Assembly (NCBI GenBank): GCA_002471975.1
Contig: DKQZ01000032.1
Coordinates: forward strand, 4,082-68,081
DNA from: Dialister sp. UBA7295
GTDB taxonomy: Bacteria > Bacillota > Negativicutes > Veillonellales > Dialisteraceae
Length of the DNA stretch: 64,000 nt
Direction of reading: 5' to 3'
Below, piece after piece: positions 25,844 to 34,133 of the stretch (position 1 is the first letter of the stretch; the number at the start of each line of letters is the position of its first letter). The position numbers were made by a program, and so were the translations under genes. Under the pieces are notes generated by a model. The model saw nothing but the letters and a program-made list of their open reading frames with translations. It did not search any database and had not been told where the DNA came from.

Positions 25844-26680
25844 ATGGAAGTAATCGGATTTTATGGCCCGCCCGGTACCGGTAAAAGTGACCGGGCCCTG
25901 GTGGTGGCCTATGAAAATAAAGCATCCTGTATTATCGATGATGGCATTCTCATCTACCATAGCCGTATCGTGGCAGGAAAGTCGGCCAAACGGGAGGAAA
26001 GCAGGCTTAAGGCCGTTCGCCGGGCTATTTTCTGGGATGAAGAACAGAAAGAAGAAGTCAAGGCGGCCCTGGCGAAAATCAATCCGGCCAGGGTGCTGAT
26101 TCTGGGCACTTCCGACCGTATGGTCAATACCATCGCCAAAGCACTGGAACTTCCCCGGCCGGCAAGATATATCCGCATTGAAGATGTGGCAAGACCGGAG
26201 GATATGCTGAAGGCCAGCGAGGCCAGGCATAAGGAGGGAAAACACGTTATCCCTGTGCCCACCATGGAACTCAAGCCTTATTTCAAAGGCTACCTGGTGG
26301 ACCCGCTCCGCTTTCTCCGTAACAGGAAAAAGGAATCAAAACGGTTCAGCGAATGGGATGAACGGTCTGTGGTCCGTCCTGTTTTCAGCTATTATGGAAA
26401 GCTTACGTTTTCAGATAAAGTGATTGAAGATCTGGTCCGCTATTCCGTGCGGAAGATGAAGAAGATCAGGCTTCGCCGGGTGAGCAGCAAGAAAAGTGAA
26501 AGCCAGATCAATGGACTTGTCCTGTATCTTGATGTGACAGTCCGCACAGGAACACCTATGGAAATCAGGAAAGTGATCCATGCTATGCGGGATGCGGTTC
26601 AGAGAGAAATCGAATATACCACGGGAATGTCGGTGGAAACGATGAAACTCACCATAGTTACAGGAGTAACCCCGGATTGA
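25844..26680 (+). CDS. P-loop ATPase-like protein with Asp23-like C-terminal domain
   Basis: A 278-residue protein I do not recognise by name. The N-terminus is a nucleotide-binding domain: Walker A GPPGTGKSD (residues 8-16), a following strand CIIDDGILIY, and VLILGTSDRMVN later. After a basic linker (about 160-180, RFLRNRKKESKR), the C-terminal 100 residues look like an Asp23/Gls24 (YloU) domain: GKLTFSDKVIEDLVRYSV, LYLDVTVRTGTPMEIRKVIHAMRDAV and a final MKLTIVTGV. Asp23 proteins act at the cell envelope in Firmicutes. ATG follows GGAAAGGGAA. It precedes trpF by 37 bases. Function unknown; a nucleotide-switched envelope factor is only a guess. Confidence 0.75.
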   Translation: MEVIGFYGPPGTGKSDRALVVAYENKASCIIDDGILIYHSRIVAGKSAKREESRLKAVRRAIFWDEEQKEEVKAALAKINPARVLILGTSDRMVNTIAKALELPRPARYIRIEDVARPEDMLKASEARHKEGKHVIPVPTMELKPYFKGYLVDPLRFLRNRKKESKRFSEWDERSVVRPVFSYYGKLTFSDKVIEDLVRYSVRKMKKIRLRRVSSKKSESQINGLVLYLDVTVRTGTPMEIRKVIHAMRDAVQREIEYTTGMSVETMKLTIVTGVTPD

Positions 26681-26717
26681 CGATATTCCGGGGCCGGTAT
26701 GAATGAAGGCGGCATGG

Positions 26718-27323
26718 ATGAAAACGAAGATTAAAATCTGCGGCTTTAAAACGACGGATGAAGTGAAAAATCTCAATCCGGCAGATATTGATTTCATGGG
26801 TATCGTCCTCTTTTTCCCGAAAAGCAGGAGGTCCGTTTCCGTAGAGCAGGCAAAGAAAATTCTTGCTGCCGTGCCTTCGGGGATCAAAAAGACGGCGGTT
26901 ACCGTTTCGCCGAACCTGGAGCAGGTGCAGGCTGTTGAAAAGGCAGGATTTGATTACCTCCAGGTCCATGGCACTCTGGAAGACGAAATTCTGGAGAAAA
27001 CGTCCATATCCATTATACGGGCAGTCAACATTAAAAACGGGGTGCCTGAACTGGAAATACATCCACGAATCAAGGCCTTTCTTTTTGATGCGGCAGAACC
27101 GGGCAGCGGCAAACCTTTTGACTGGAATGCCCTTTCTCGTGTGCCCAGAGGAAACAGGAAGTGGGTTCTCGCGGGCGGCCTGAATCCATCCAATGTGGGA
27201 GATGCCATCCATCTGATTCATCCGGATATGGTGGACGTTTCATCTTCCGTGGAAAAGCCGGAAGGTGGAAAGGATTTTCATAAAATACATGCCTTCATAG
27301 AGGCAGTCCGCAAAGCAGACTGA
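26718..27323 (+). CDS. trpF: Phosphoribosylanthranilate isomerase
   Basis: A 201-residue TIM-barrel enzyme of tryptophan synthesis. KIKICGFKT with the catalytic Cys, GIVLFFPKSRRSVSVEQAKKI, LQVHG, LFDAAEPGSGKPFDW with the catalytic Asp, LAGGLNPSNV and VDVSSSVEKPEGGKD follow the family order. The glycine usual in DVSSGVE is Ser here. The ATG at 26718 gives the normal N-terminus; an in-frame ATG five codons upstream is also possible. No other trp gene is in the window, so it is an orphan trpF behind the P-loop/Asp23-like gene. No clear terminator follows. Confidence 0.9.
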   Translation: MKTKIKICGFKTTDEVKNLNPADIDFMGIVLFFPKSRRSVSVEQAKKILAAVPSGIKKTAVTVSPNLEQVQAVEKAGFDYLQVHGTLEDEILEKTSISIIRAVNIKNGVPELEIHPRIKAFLFDAAEPGSGKPFDWNALSRVPRGNRKWVLAGGLNPSNVGDAIHLIHPDMVDVSSSVEKPEGGKDFHKIHAFIEAVRKAD

Positions 27324-27369
27324 AGGATGTATGGCAGGCGCCACTCCGGGAAATTTTAAAATTTCTGAC

Positions 27370-27399
27370 TTGACAGTATCTTATGAATCGTGGTACAGT
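27370..27399 (+). promoter_or_regulatory. Promoter of the metY T-box leader
   Basis: TTGACA (27370-27375), 18 bases, TACAGT (27394-27399). Confidence 0.7.
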
Positions 27400-27406
27400 T
27401 ATCACA

Positions 27407-27662
27407 ACTTTAAACGAGGAAGAAAAGAGTAGGTTTTCCGAATACGGCAAAGCGAGTCCGGATGGTGAGAGCGGACATGGACAGGGGACTGAAGTGCATT
27501 TCTGAGTTTGGCAGGCTGAAACTGGAGTAGGCTTTCCCGGGAGCTCCCGATACAGGGCATGGGTATGAATAAGGTACCCTTGGAGCTGCATATGGTGACG
27601 TATGCATGAATATTAGGTGGAAACACGAATCTCTCGTCCTGATAGGGGCGGGAGTTTTTTTA
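27407..27662 (+). promoter_or_regulatory. T-box leader of metY, probable Cys (TGC) specifier
   Basis: Stem I shows AGGAAGAAAAGAGTAGG, the distal arm AGCGAGTCCG...GGTGAGAGCGGAC, and the specifier region GAAG-TGC-ATTTCTGAG with TGC at 27495-27497. The T-box bulge AGGTGGAAACACG lies at 27615-27627; its TGGA would pair with a tRNA 3' end carrying U73, which fits tRNA-Cys. A terminator hairpin (CTCTCGTCC...GGGGCGGGAG, then seven T) ends at 27661. Uncharged tRNA-Cys should therefore turn on metY. Confidence 0.88.
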
Positions 27663-27667
27663 TACCC

Positions 27668-27740
27668 ATTCCGGGATTCGTGTGAAATCGGGAGACGCCC
27701 GTTACAGCGCAGGGGCATGATAGACGTGCCCTTATATCCT
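27668..27740 (+). repeat. Partial second T-box-like element
   Basis: After the T-box terminator, GACGCCCGTTACAGCGC followed by GGGGCATgatagacGTGCCC resembles the segment between stem I and antiterminator in the leader just upstream (CTCCCGATACAGGGC then GGGTATgaataagGTACCC) and in the left-edge leader. No stem I, specifier or GGTGG bulge is present, so it looks like a remnant. ATTCGTGT (27674-27681) is also the exact complement of ACACGAAT (27623-27630) in the antiterminator. Confidence 0.5.
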
Positions 27741-27849
27741 TGCAATCAGGAAGAGGAGGAAATGGGATATGATGGATTTTCGATGTAGGATGATGGAAAA
27801 GAAATAAATGAGTGTATGTACAAAACATTAAAACCAAGGAGAAATCATT

Positions 27850-29133
27850 ATGGCAGACAAAAAATATCGTTTTGAAACCCTTCAGCAGCATGCAGGCCAG
27901 GTGGCCGATCCCACGACAGGAGCCAGGGCCGTGCCGATTTACCAGACTTCCGCCTATTTATTTCATGACGCCCAGGAAGGGGAAGATCTCTTTGCTCTGA
28001 GAAAGCCGGGCTTTATTTACAGCCGTCTCACCAACCCGACCCAGGAAGTATTTGAAAAGCGAATTGCTGCTCTGGAAGGCGGTACGGCAGGACTTGCCGT
28101 CGCCAGCGGGGCTGCAGCCGTGACTTATTCTATTTTGAATATTGCGGGGGCAGGAGATGAAATTATTGCCGCATCTACCCTCTATGGCGGCACTTATGAA
28201 CTTTTCACCGATACCCTTCCGCAGCTGGGGATTCATACCCATTTTGTAAATCCGGATCATCCGGAAGAAATTGAAGGATTGATCAACGAAAAGACGAAGG
28301 CTGTCTACATTGAAACCCTGGGTAATCCGGCCATCAATATTCCGGATTTTGACGCCATCCGCGATATCGCTCATGCTCATCATCTTCCGGTCATCATCGA
28401 TAATACTTTTGCGACACCCTATCTTTTCCGCCCATTGGAACATGGCCTTGACGTAGTTGTCCATTCTGCAACCAAATTCATCGGCGGCCATGGGACTACC
28501 CTGGGTGGGGCCATTGTCGAAAATGGACAGTTCAACTGGAATCAGCCGGAAAGATATCCTCACTTTGCCAATCCCGATGCTTCCTATCATGGCATCAACT
28601 TTGCTACCGACATACCGGGAGCCGGTTTTGTAACCAGAATCCGCGCCAAAGTCCTCCGCGATACCGGGGCTGCTATCAGCCCAATTGCCGCATGGTTCCT
28701 TCTTCAGGGGACAGAAACCCTTTCTCTCCGCATGGAACGCCATACGGCCAATGCCCAGAAGCTGGCAGAATACCTGGAAAAGCATCCTAAAGTGTCAAAA
28801 GTCAACTATCCGGGACTGGAATCCTCCCCGTACCACAAGCTGCAGCTGAAATACCTGCCAAAAGGCGCAGGATCCATCTTCTCCATTGAGCTGAAGGACG
28901 GATACAAGGCTGCCAGAGGATTTATTGATAATCTGGAAATTTTCTCTGATCTGGCCAATGTCGGCGATTCCAAGTCTCTCGTCGTTCATCCTGCTTCCAC
29001 CACCCATCAGCAGCTGGATGAGGAAGCACAGAGAGCTGCCGGCATCACTCCGGGCACTGTCCGTATTTCCGTAGGCATTGAAAACATCGATGACCTGCTG
29101 GAGGATGTGGAACAGGCTCTCGCAAAGATCTGA
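27850..29133 (+). CDS. metY: O-acetylhomoserine aminocarboxypropyltransferase (sulfhydrylase)
   Basis: A 427-residue PLP enzyme of the Cys/Met metabolism family, homocysteine synthase type. The start [29 protein letters not shown] is typical of MetY. The PLP lysine is in [12 protein letters not shown], and [14 protein letters not shown] and [10 protein letters not shown] are family motifs. It makes homocysteine from O-acetylhomoserine and sulfide. ATG at 27850 follows AAGGAG. It is alone between the long T-box leader and a terminator; the probable Cys specifier links its expression to cysteine supply. Confidence 0.93.
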   Translation: MADKKYRFETLQQHAGQVADPTTGARAVPIYQTSAYLFHDAQEGEDLFALRKPGFIYSRLTNPTQEVFEKRIAALEGGTAGLAVASGAAAVTYSILNIAGAGDEIIAASTLYGGTYELFTDTLPQLGIHTHFVNPDHPEEIEGLINEKTKAVYIETLGNPAINIPDFDAIRDIAHAHHLPVIIDNTFATPYLFRPLEHGLDVVVHSATKFIGGHGTTLGGAIVENGQFNWNQPERYPHFANPDASYHGINFATDIPGAGFVTRIRAKVLRDTGAAISPIAAWFLLQGTETLSLRMERHTANAQKLAEYLEKHPKVSKVNYPGLESSPYHKLQLKYLPKGAGSIFSIELKDGYKAARGFIDNLEIFSDLANVGDSKSLVVHPASTTHQQLDEEAQRAAGITPGTVRISVGIENIDDLLEDVEQALAKI

Positions 29134-29149
29134 TTTCCTGTATACTGTA

Positions 29150-29194
29150 AAATAAAAGAGTGAAGAATCAGGCCCGTTTCTTCACTCTTTTATA
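29150..29194 (+). terminator. Terminator of metY
   Basis: AAAAGAGTGAAGAA / TTCTTCACTCTTTT hairpin with T-rich 3' side. Confidence 0.85.
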
Positions 29195-29212
29195 TTGCCC
29201 TTTGGGGAGCAG

Positions 29213-29242
29213 TTGTTCAAAGGCCTCTCCGTAACGTATAAT
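29213..29242 (+). promoter_or_regulatory. Promoter of hslVU
   Basis: TTGTTC (29213-29218), 18 bases, TATAAT (29237-29242). Confidence 0.65.
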
Positions 29243-29302
29243 AGATAAGGAAATTTTCCTGCTTTATGCAGAATTGATAGATTGAGAGCGCAGGGAGGAA
29301 AT

Positions 29303-29833
29303 ATGTTTACAGCGACAACGATACTGGCCGTCCGCAAAGACGGTCATACCGCCATGGCCGGGGATGGCCAGGTCACCATGGGCAATGCGGTCATCATGAA
29401 AAATACAGCCCGAAAGGTCAGGCGGCTTTATCACGGAAAGATTATTGCCGGTTTTGCAGGCTCCGTGGCCGATGCGTTTTCCCTTTTTGACAAGTTTGAG
29501 TCAAAATTGAAAGACTGCAATGGCAATCTGGTGCGGGCAGCCGTGGAATTTGCCAAGGACTGGCGGAGCGACCGGGTATTGCAGAAACTGGAAGCTCTTC
29601 TGATTCTCACGGATGGAGAGCATTTATTCCTCGTTTCCGGCAGCGGCGAAGTCATTGAGCCGGATGACGGAATCCTGGCCATCGGAAGCGGCGGCAATTA
29701 TGCCCTGGCAGCAGCCCGTGCTCTTTCCCGGAATACGTCCATGTCGGCTCGGGAAATCGCGGAAAAATCGCTTCATATAGCAGCGGATATCTGTGTATAT
29801 ACAAATCATAACGTCATTGTGGAGGAAATCTGA
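29303..29833 (+). CDS. hslV: ATP-dependent protease peptidase subunit HslV/ClpQ
   Basis: A 176-residue proteasome-like threonine peptidase. The catalytic TTI segment occurs at residues 5-7 ([10 protein letters not shown]), so a short four-residue propeptide must be removed, as in firmicute ClpQ proteins rather than E. coli Hsl[29 protein letters not shown] and the C-terminal [17 protein letters not shown] are family hallmarks. The ATG at 29303 follows GGGAGGAAAT. The stop codon overlaps hslU by one base (TGATG). Confidence 0.96.
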   Translation: MFTATTILAVRKDGHTAMAGDGQVTMGNAVIMKNTARKVRRLYHGKIIAGFAGSVADAFSLFDKFESKLKDCNGNLVRAAVEFAKDWRSDRVLQKLEALLILTDGEHLFLVSGSGEVIEPDDGILAIGSGGNYALAAARALSRNTSMSAREIAEKSLHIAADICVYTNHNVIVEEI

Positions 29834-31185
29834 TGGAAGAACTGACACCCCGTAAAATCGTGGCCTACCTGGACCAGTACATTATCGGACAGAATGATGC
29901 CAAGCGTTCCGTGGCCGTGGCCCTCCGGAATCGCTGGCGGGCAGGAAAGCTTCCACCCGAGCTCAAAAAAGAGGTGAGCCCGAAGAATATCCTTCTCATT
30001 GGTCCCACCGGTGTGGGGAAGACGGAAATCGCAAGACGGATCGCATCCCTTACCAATGCGCCTTTTGTCAAAGTGGAAGCTACGAAATATACCGAAGTCG
30101 GCTATGTGGGCCGGGATGTGGAATCCATGGTCCGGGACCTGGCAGAAGAAGCAGTACGGCTTGTGAAGAAACAGGAATCTTCCCGTCATGGCAGAGATGC
30201 TGAGGAAGAAGCGGTCAGACGGGTGGCCGAGGCCATGTGGCCTTCAAAGAAACCGGAAACAAGAAGTCCCATGGATATTATCTTTGGGGAAAAGAAAGAA
30301 GAATCCAAACCGGACGAAGGGGAAAAGCAGAGAAGGAAAGATCTGGAACACCGCATCCGCACAGGCGAGCTGGATGACCGCATGGTGGAAATAGAAGTGG
30401 AAGACAAGGGCAGCACACCGGAATCGGATAATGAGCAGGCCAACCAGATTTCCATCATGATTGCCGGTATGATGCCGAAAAAGATGAAAAAGAAAAAAGT
30501 CACCGTGGCGGACGCAAAGAAAATATTTGCTGAAGAAGCAGCAGATGAAATGGTGGATATGGAAGTAGTGAAAGACAAAGCTATCCGCTATGCCGAGGAA
30601 CGGGGAATTATCTTCATCGATGAAATTGATAAAATAGCCGGAAGGGGACATGGCGCCGGCCCCGATGTATCCAGGGAAGGGGTACAGAGGGATATTCTTC
30701 CCATCGTGGAAGGAGCTACTGTCAAGACGAAGTACGGCCAACTGAAAACGGATCATATCCTTTTCATGGCAGCCGGGGCTTTTCATGTATCAAAACCAAG
30801 CGACCTGATTCCGGAACTTCAGGGCCGCTTTCCTATCCGTGTGGAGCTTTCCAGCCTTACCAAAGAGGATCTTCGTAAAATCCTGACAGAACCCAGGCAG
30901 GCCCTGATCCGTCAGTATACGGCTCTTCTGGAAACAGAAGGGGTTTCCATCCATTTCACGGATGATGCCCTGGATACCATAGCATCCATCGCATCCAGGG
31001 TGAACTCGGAAACGGAAGATATAGGGGCCAGGAGGCTGTATACTATTCTGGAACGGGTACTGGAGGAACTTTCCTTTGACGCGCCGGATCTGGAAGACAA
31101 AAACGTCACGATTGACAGACGGTATGTGGAAGACAGGCTTGGACAGATTACGGAGAATATCGATATTTCCAATTATATACTGTAA
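29833..31185 (+). CDS. hslU: ATP-dependent protease ATPase subunit HslU/ClpY
   Basis: A 450-residue AAA+ unfoldase that feeds HslV. Walker A GPTGVGKTEIARR (about 57-69), the pore-loop region KVEATKYTEVGYVGRDV, a charged inserted I-domain (about 110-240), Walker B FIDEIDKIA near 260, sensor and arginine-finger region ELQGRFPIRVEL, and the C-terminal ISNYIL tail that docks into HslV are present. Translationally coupled to hslV. A terminator-like hairpin follows. Confidence 0.97.
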   Translation: MEELTPRKIVAYLDQYIIGQNDAKRSVAVALRNRWRAGKLPPELKKEVSPKNILLIGPTGVGKTEIARRIASLTNAPFVKVEATKYTEVGYVGRDVESMVRDLAEEAVRLVKKQESSRHGRDAEEEAVRRVAEAMWPSKKPETRSPMDIIFGEKKEESKPDEGEKQRRKDLEHRIRTGELDDRMVEIEVEDKGSTPESDNEQANQISIMIAGMMPKKMKKKKVTVADAKKIFAEEAADEMVDMEVVKDKAIRYAEERGIIFIDEIDKIAGRGHGAGPDVSREGVQRDILPIVEGATVKTKYGQLKTDHILFMAAGAFHVSKPSDLIPELQGRFPIRVELSSLTKEDLRKILTEPRQALIRQYTALLETEGVSIHFTDDALDTIASIASRVNSETEDIGARRLYTILERVLEELSFDAPDLEDKNVTIDRRYVEDRLGQITENIDISNYIL

Positions 31186-31193
31186 ATCATTTA

Positions 31194-31236
31194 CGGAAAG
31201 GGAGCTTTGCGGCAAAGGCGGCAGGGCTCCTTTTGA
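31194..31236 (+). terminator. Terminator of hslVU
   Basis: AAAGGGAGC...GGCTCCTTTT hairpin with a loop of about 20 bases and a short T-run. Confidence 0.6.
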
Positions 31237-31275
31237 TTTGATATCGTTATATGTCAAGCAAATTCATGATTCAGG

Positions 31276-31304
31276 TTGACCAATGGTTTACAACTGATTA
31301 TAAT
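31276..31304 (+). promoter_or_regulatory. Promoter of birA
   Basis: TTGACC (31276-31281), 17 bases, TATAAT (31299-31304). No classical BirA operator is recognised here. Confidence 0.75.
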
Positions 31305-31360
31305 AAAATACAGTATCAAAGGATTACAGGATCCATCATTATTCATTTAGGAGGCTCTTT

Positions 31361-32350
31361 ATGCGAAATGAAATCCTGGATTATTTCAGGAAAGCAAACG
31401 GAGAATTCGTTTCCGGGCAGCAGATTTCGAAAGACCTGCATGTGTCCCGGACAGCTATCTGGAAACATATCAATATATTGAAAGAACGGGGCTATATTTT
31501 CGAATCAAGCACGAGAAAAGGGTACAGGCTCATTTATGCGCCGAACCTGCTGACACCGCTGGAAATCGAAGGAGCTCTTCACACGGATACCTTTGGCCGT
31601 CATGTGGTGTACATGGAATCTACCCAGTCCACCAATGAAGAAGCCAAAAAGATTGCCAGAGAAGGCGCAGAAGAAGGGACCATTGTGGTAGCCGAAGAAC
31701 AGACGACAGGCCATGGCCGCCTCACTCGCGGATTCTACAGCCCCTTTGCCAAAGGGATCTGGTTCTCCCTCATCCTTCGGCCGAAATTCTTCCCCATGGA
31801 AGCTGCGAAATGCACCCTCCTTGCGGCCATCGGCGTTTGCCGGGGGATTCGCAGACTGGGTCTTACGGACGCCGGGATCAAATGGCCGAATGATATCCTG
31901 TACCATGGCAAGAAACTGGTAGGCATCCTCACCGAAATGTCCGCTTCCATGGAAAAAATCGATTACATCATCATAGGCATCGGCATCAATACGGGCATGA
32001 AGAAGAATGAATTCCCGGAAGACTTCCGCAAAGGCGCCACTTCCTTCCTGAATGAAGGCATTGATGTGTCCAGAAAAGATCTGCTTGCAGCCATCCTGTA
32101 TGAACTGGAGAAGGAATATGTCATTGCCCAGAATGAAGGCTTTGATAAAGTGCTGGAAGACTGGAAGACCCTTTCCGTCACCATTGGTCAGGAAGTCCGG
32201 GTCATCATGGGTGATGAAAGTTATACGGGCAAAGCCATCGATATTGATAAAGACGGATGCCTCCTGGTAGATACAGGAAAAGGCATCAATCGTGTCCTTG
32301 CCGGGGATGTTTCCATCCGTCCGGTGGGCGCACCGCTTCCGAAAAGATAA
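31361..32350 (+). CDS. birA: Biotin--protein ligase / biotin operon repressor
   Basis: A 329-residue bifunctional BirA. A winged helix-turn-helix occupies the first 60 residues (GQQISKDLHVSRTAIWKHINILKE split across the recognition helix). The catalytic domain has ESTQSTNEEAKKIA, the biotinyl-AMP loop GHGRLTRGF, IKWPNDILYHGKKLVGIL and GIGINTG, followed by the C-terminal SH3-like domain. It charges carboxylase biotin carriers and probably represses biotin uptake genes. ATG follows GGAGG. bioY lies 90 bases downstream, fitting a uptake/ligase pair. Confidence 0.95.
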   Translation: MRNEILDYFRKANGEFVSGQQISKDLHVSRTAIWKHINILKERGYIFESSTRKGYRLIYAPNLLTPLEIEGALHTDTFGRHVVYMESTQSTNEEAKKIAREGAEEGTIVVAEEQTTGHGRLTRGFYSPFAKGIWFSLILRPKFFPMEAAKCTLLAAIGVCRGIRRLGLTDAGIKWPNDILYHGKKLVGILTEMSASMEKIDYIIIGIGINTGMKKNEFPEDFRKGATSFLNEGIDVSRKDLLAAILYELEKEYVIAQNEGFDKVLEDWKTLSVTIGQEVRVIMGDESYTGKAIDIDKDGCLLVDTGKGINRVLAGDVSIRPVGAPLPKR

Positions 32351-32440
32351 CTTCGGGAGAAATAAGTAATAACCGTTCCGGGCATTTCACTCTCCATGTC
32401 TGAACCACGGACGGCCATTTGAAAGGAGAAGAGGTTTCCT

Positions 32441-33010
32441 ATGGAAAAAGAAAAATTGCACAACATCATCAGTGCAGCTATTTTTGCAGGTATTATGGCG
32501 ATTCTGTCGCAGTTCACATTCCCCATCGGGCCGGTACCGATTACCCTCCAGAGCTTCGTATGCGCTATGGCCGGCGGTGTGCTGGGACGAAAATGGGGCG
32601 CCATTTCCATAGGTGTCTGGCTGATTCTGGGCCTCATGGGCATACCGATTCTCACCATGGGCAAAGCAGGAGCCGGTATATTCCTCTCCCCGGTTGGCGG
32701 CTACTATGTGGGGTTTGTTATCATGGCCTGGATTTCCGGTTTCCGCCTGGCTGAAAAGGGACATTTCCTTCGCCAGGTATCTTCAGCCGTCCTGGGACTT
32801 GTCTGCTGCTATGCCCTGGGCCTTGTCTGGTTCGTGGCTTATTTCCATTTCGGCCTTGGAAAAGATATGCCCCTTTGGACAGCCCTCACCCTGACCGTAT
32901 TCCCCTTTGTTGCTTTTGATCTCATCAAAGTGGTGCTTGGCGTTATCTGCGGGACGAGAATCCGCCAGTCCCTGAATCAGGCCGGGTATTATCCATCCAC
33001 GGAACATTAA
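32441..33010 (+). CDS. bioY: Biotin transporter substrate-binding S component BioY
   Basis: A 189-residue membrane protein with about six helices. TFPIGPVPITLQSFVCAMAG is the BioY signature; GKAGAGIFLSPVGGYYVGFVIMAW is the biotin-binding region. BioY can work alone or with the energy-coupling BioM/BioN, which are not here. ATG at 32441 follows AAAGGAGAAGAGG. Placed after birA with only about 90 bases between; no terminator seen between them, so they may be co-transcribed. Suggests biotin salvage. Confidence 0.95.
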   Translation: MEKEKLHNIISAAIFAGIMAILSQFTFPIGPVPITLQSFVCAMAGGVLGRKWGAISIGVWLILGLMGIPILTMGKAGAGIFLSPVGGYYVGFVIMAWISGFRLAEKGHFLRQVSSAVLGLVCCYALGLVWFVAYFHFGLGKDMPLWTALTLTVFPFVAFDLIKVVLGVICGTRIRQSLNQAGYYPSTEH

Positions 33011-33025
33011 TCATCGCAAATCATA

Positions 33026-33058
33026 AAGCAGCTGCAGAAAGCCTGCGGCTGCTTTTCC
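33026..33058 (+). terminator. Terminator of birA-bioY
   Basis: AAGCAGC-GCAG-aaagc-CTGC-GCTGCTTTT hairpin. Confidence 0.8.
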
Positions 33059-33107
33059 TGTGGAAATATAACTTTTCCTTTATGGAAATTCTTTGTTGTA
33101 TATATAT

Positions 33108-33170
33108 TTGAAATAACTTAAGGAATCTGTTATGATTTCCCTTGACAGAATGGTCACTTTGTAGCATTAT
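33108..33170 (+). promoter_or_regulatory. Two tandem promoters of coaX
   Basis: First: TTGAAA (33108-33113), 17 bases, TATGAT (33131-33136). Second: TTGACA (33142-33147), 17 bases, CATTAT (33165-33170). Confidence 0.6.
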
Positions 33171-33224
33171 ACTTTTGATGTCATTCACCCTTGACTTTCA
33201 GTCATTATGTTGGAGGAGATTCAG

Positions 33225-34004
33225 ATGCTTCTTGCTTTTGATGTAGGAAATACAAATATCGTATGCGGTGTGTATAAGGACAGGAAACTGATCAGGCACT
33301 GGCGCGTGGCGACTGATACACTGCAGACTGCCGACGGCTATGCAGCTCTTCTTGGAACCCTGTTTACGCTGAACGGTCTCAGCTTCAAAGATGTGGAAGA
33401 TGCCATTATTTCCACCGTAGTCCCGCCAATCATCCCGATTCTGGAGACCATGTGCCAGCGCTATTTCCATGTCAAGCCCATCATGGTGGGCCCCGGCATC
33501 AAGACAGGACTGAATATCCTTTATGATAATCCCAAGGAACTGGGAGCTGACCGCATCGTCAATGCAGTGGCGGCAGTGGCTGAATATGACTGCCCCCTCG
33601 TCATCATCGATATGGGTACCGCCACCACATTCTGCGCCATCGATGCGAAGGGAAATTATCTGGGCGGCGCCGTGGCACCGGGTATCGGTATTTCCATGGA
33701 AGCCCTTTTCCAGCGCGCTTCCAAACTGCCCCGCATTGAACTGGTGAAGACCCCGAAAATCATCTGCCGCAACACGGTTTCTGCCATGCAGGCAGGGATC
33801 TATTACGGCTTCGTCGGCCAGATTGATGAAATTGTAAAGCGGATCAAGGAAGAATTGAATGAACCGAATGTGAAAGTCATCGCTACCGGCGGCCTGGCAA
33901 CGCTGATTGCCAAATCCTCCCGCACCATTGATGTGGTAGACCCCATGCTGACACTGAAGGGACTTCTCCTGCTTTACGAAAAAAACAGAAATGAAAAGCG
34001 GTAA
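33225..34004 (+). CDS. coaX: Type III pantothenate kinase
   Basis: A 259-residue ASKHA-fold kinase for the first step of coenzyme A synthesis. The N-terminal phosphate loop is [15 protein letters not shown], the pantothenate-binding [11 protein letters not shown] lies near 105-115 and [13 protein letters not shown] near 126-138. Type III enzymes are insensitive to CoA feedback. The ATG at 33225 is chosen because GGAGGAG overlaps the earlier in-frame ATG at 33207. Usually beside birA in Firmicutes; here bioY lies between. Confidence 0.95.
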   Translation: MLLAFDVGNTNIVCGVYKDRKLIRHWRVATDTLQTADGYAALLGTLFTLNGLSFKDVEDAIISTVVPPIIPILETMCQRYFHVKPIMVGPGIKTGLNILYDNPKELGADRIVNAVAAVAEYDCPLVIIDMGTATTFCAIDAKGNYLGGAVAPGIGISMEALFQRASKLPRIELVKTPKIICRNTVSAMQAGIYYGFVGQIDEIVKRIKEELNEPNVKVIATGGLATLIAKSSRTIDVVDPMLTLKGLLLLYEKNRNEKR

Positions 34005-34015
34005 TAAATTCAGTG

Positions 34016-34046
34016 AAAGATGAAGCTTCGGCTTCATCTTTTTTTA
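34016..34046 (+). terminator. Terminator of coaX
   Basis: AAAGATGAAGC-ttc-GGCTTCATCTTT-type hairpin followed by T-run. Confidence 0.85.
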
Positions 34047-34065
34047 TGCATAAGTTTTGCATATA

Positions 34066-34094
34066 TTGAATTTTAATTCACATTGGTGTATATT
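34066..34094 (+). promoter_or_regulatory. Promoter of the first solute-binding gene
   Basis: TTGAAT (34066-34071), 17 bases, TATATT (34089-34094). Confidence 0.65.
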
Positions 34095-34133
34095 TATAAC
34101 GAATAGAACCACATTTTGATTTTGGAGGGGGTT

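Noticed and set aside
27606..27788. Short open frames inside the T-box leader region
   Set aside because: They overlap the T-box bulge and terminator; the RNA structure explains the sequence better.
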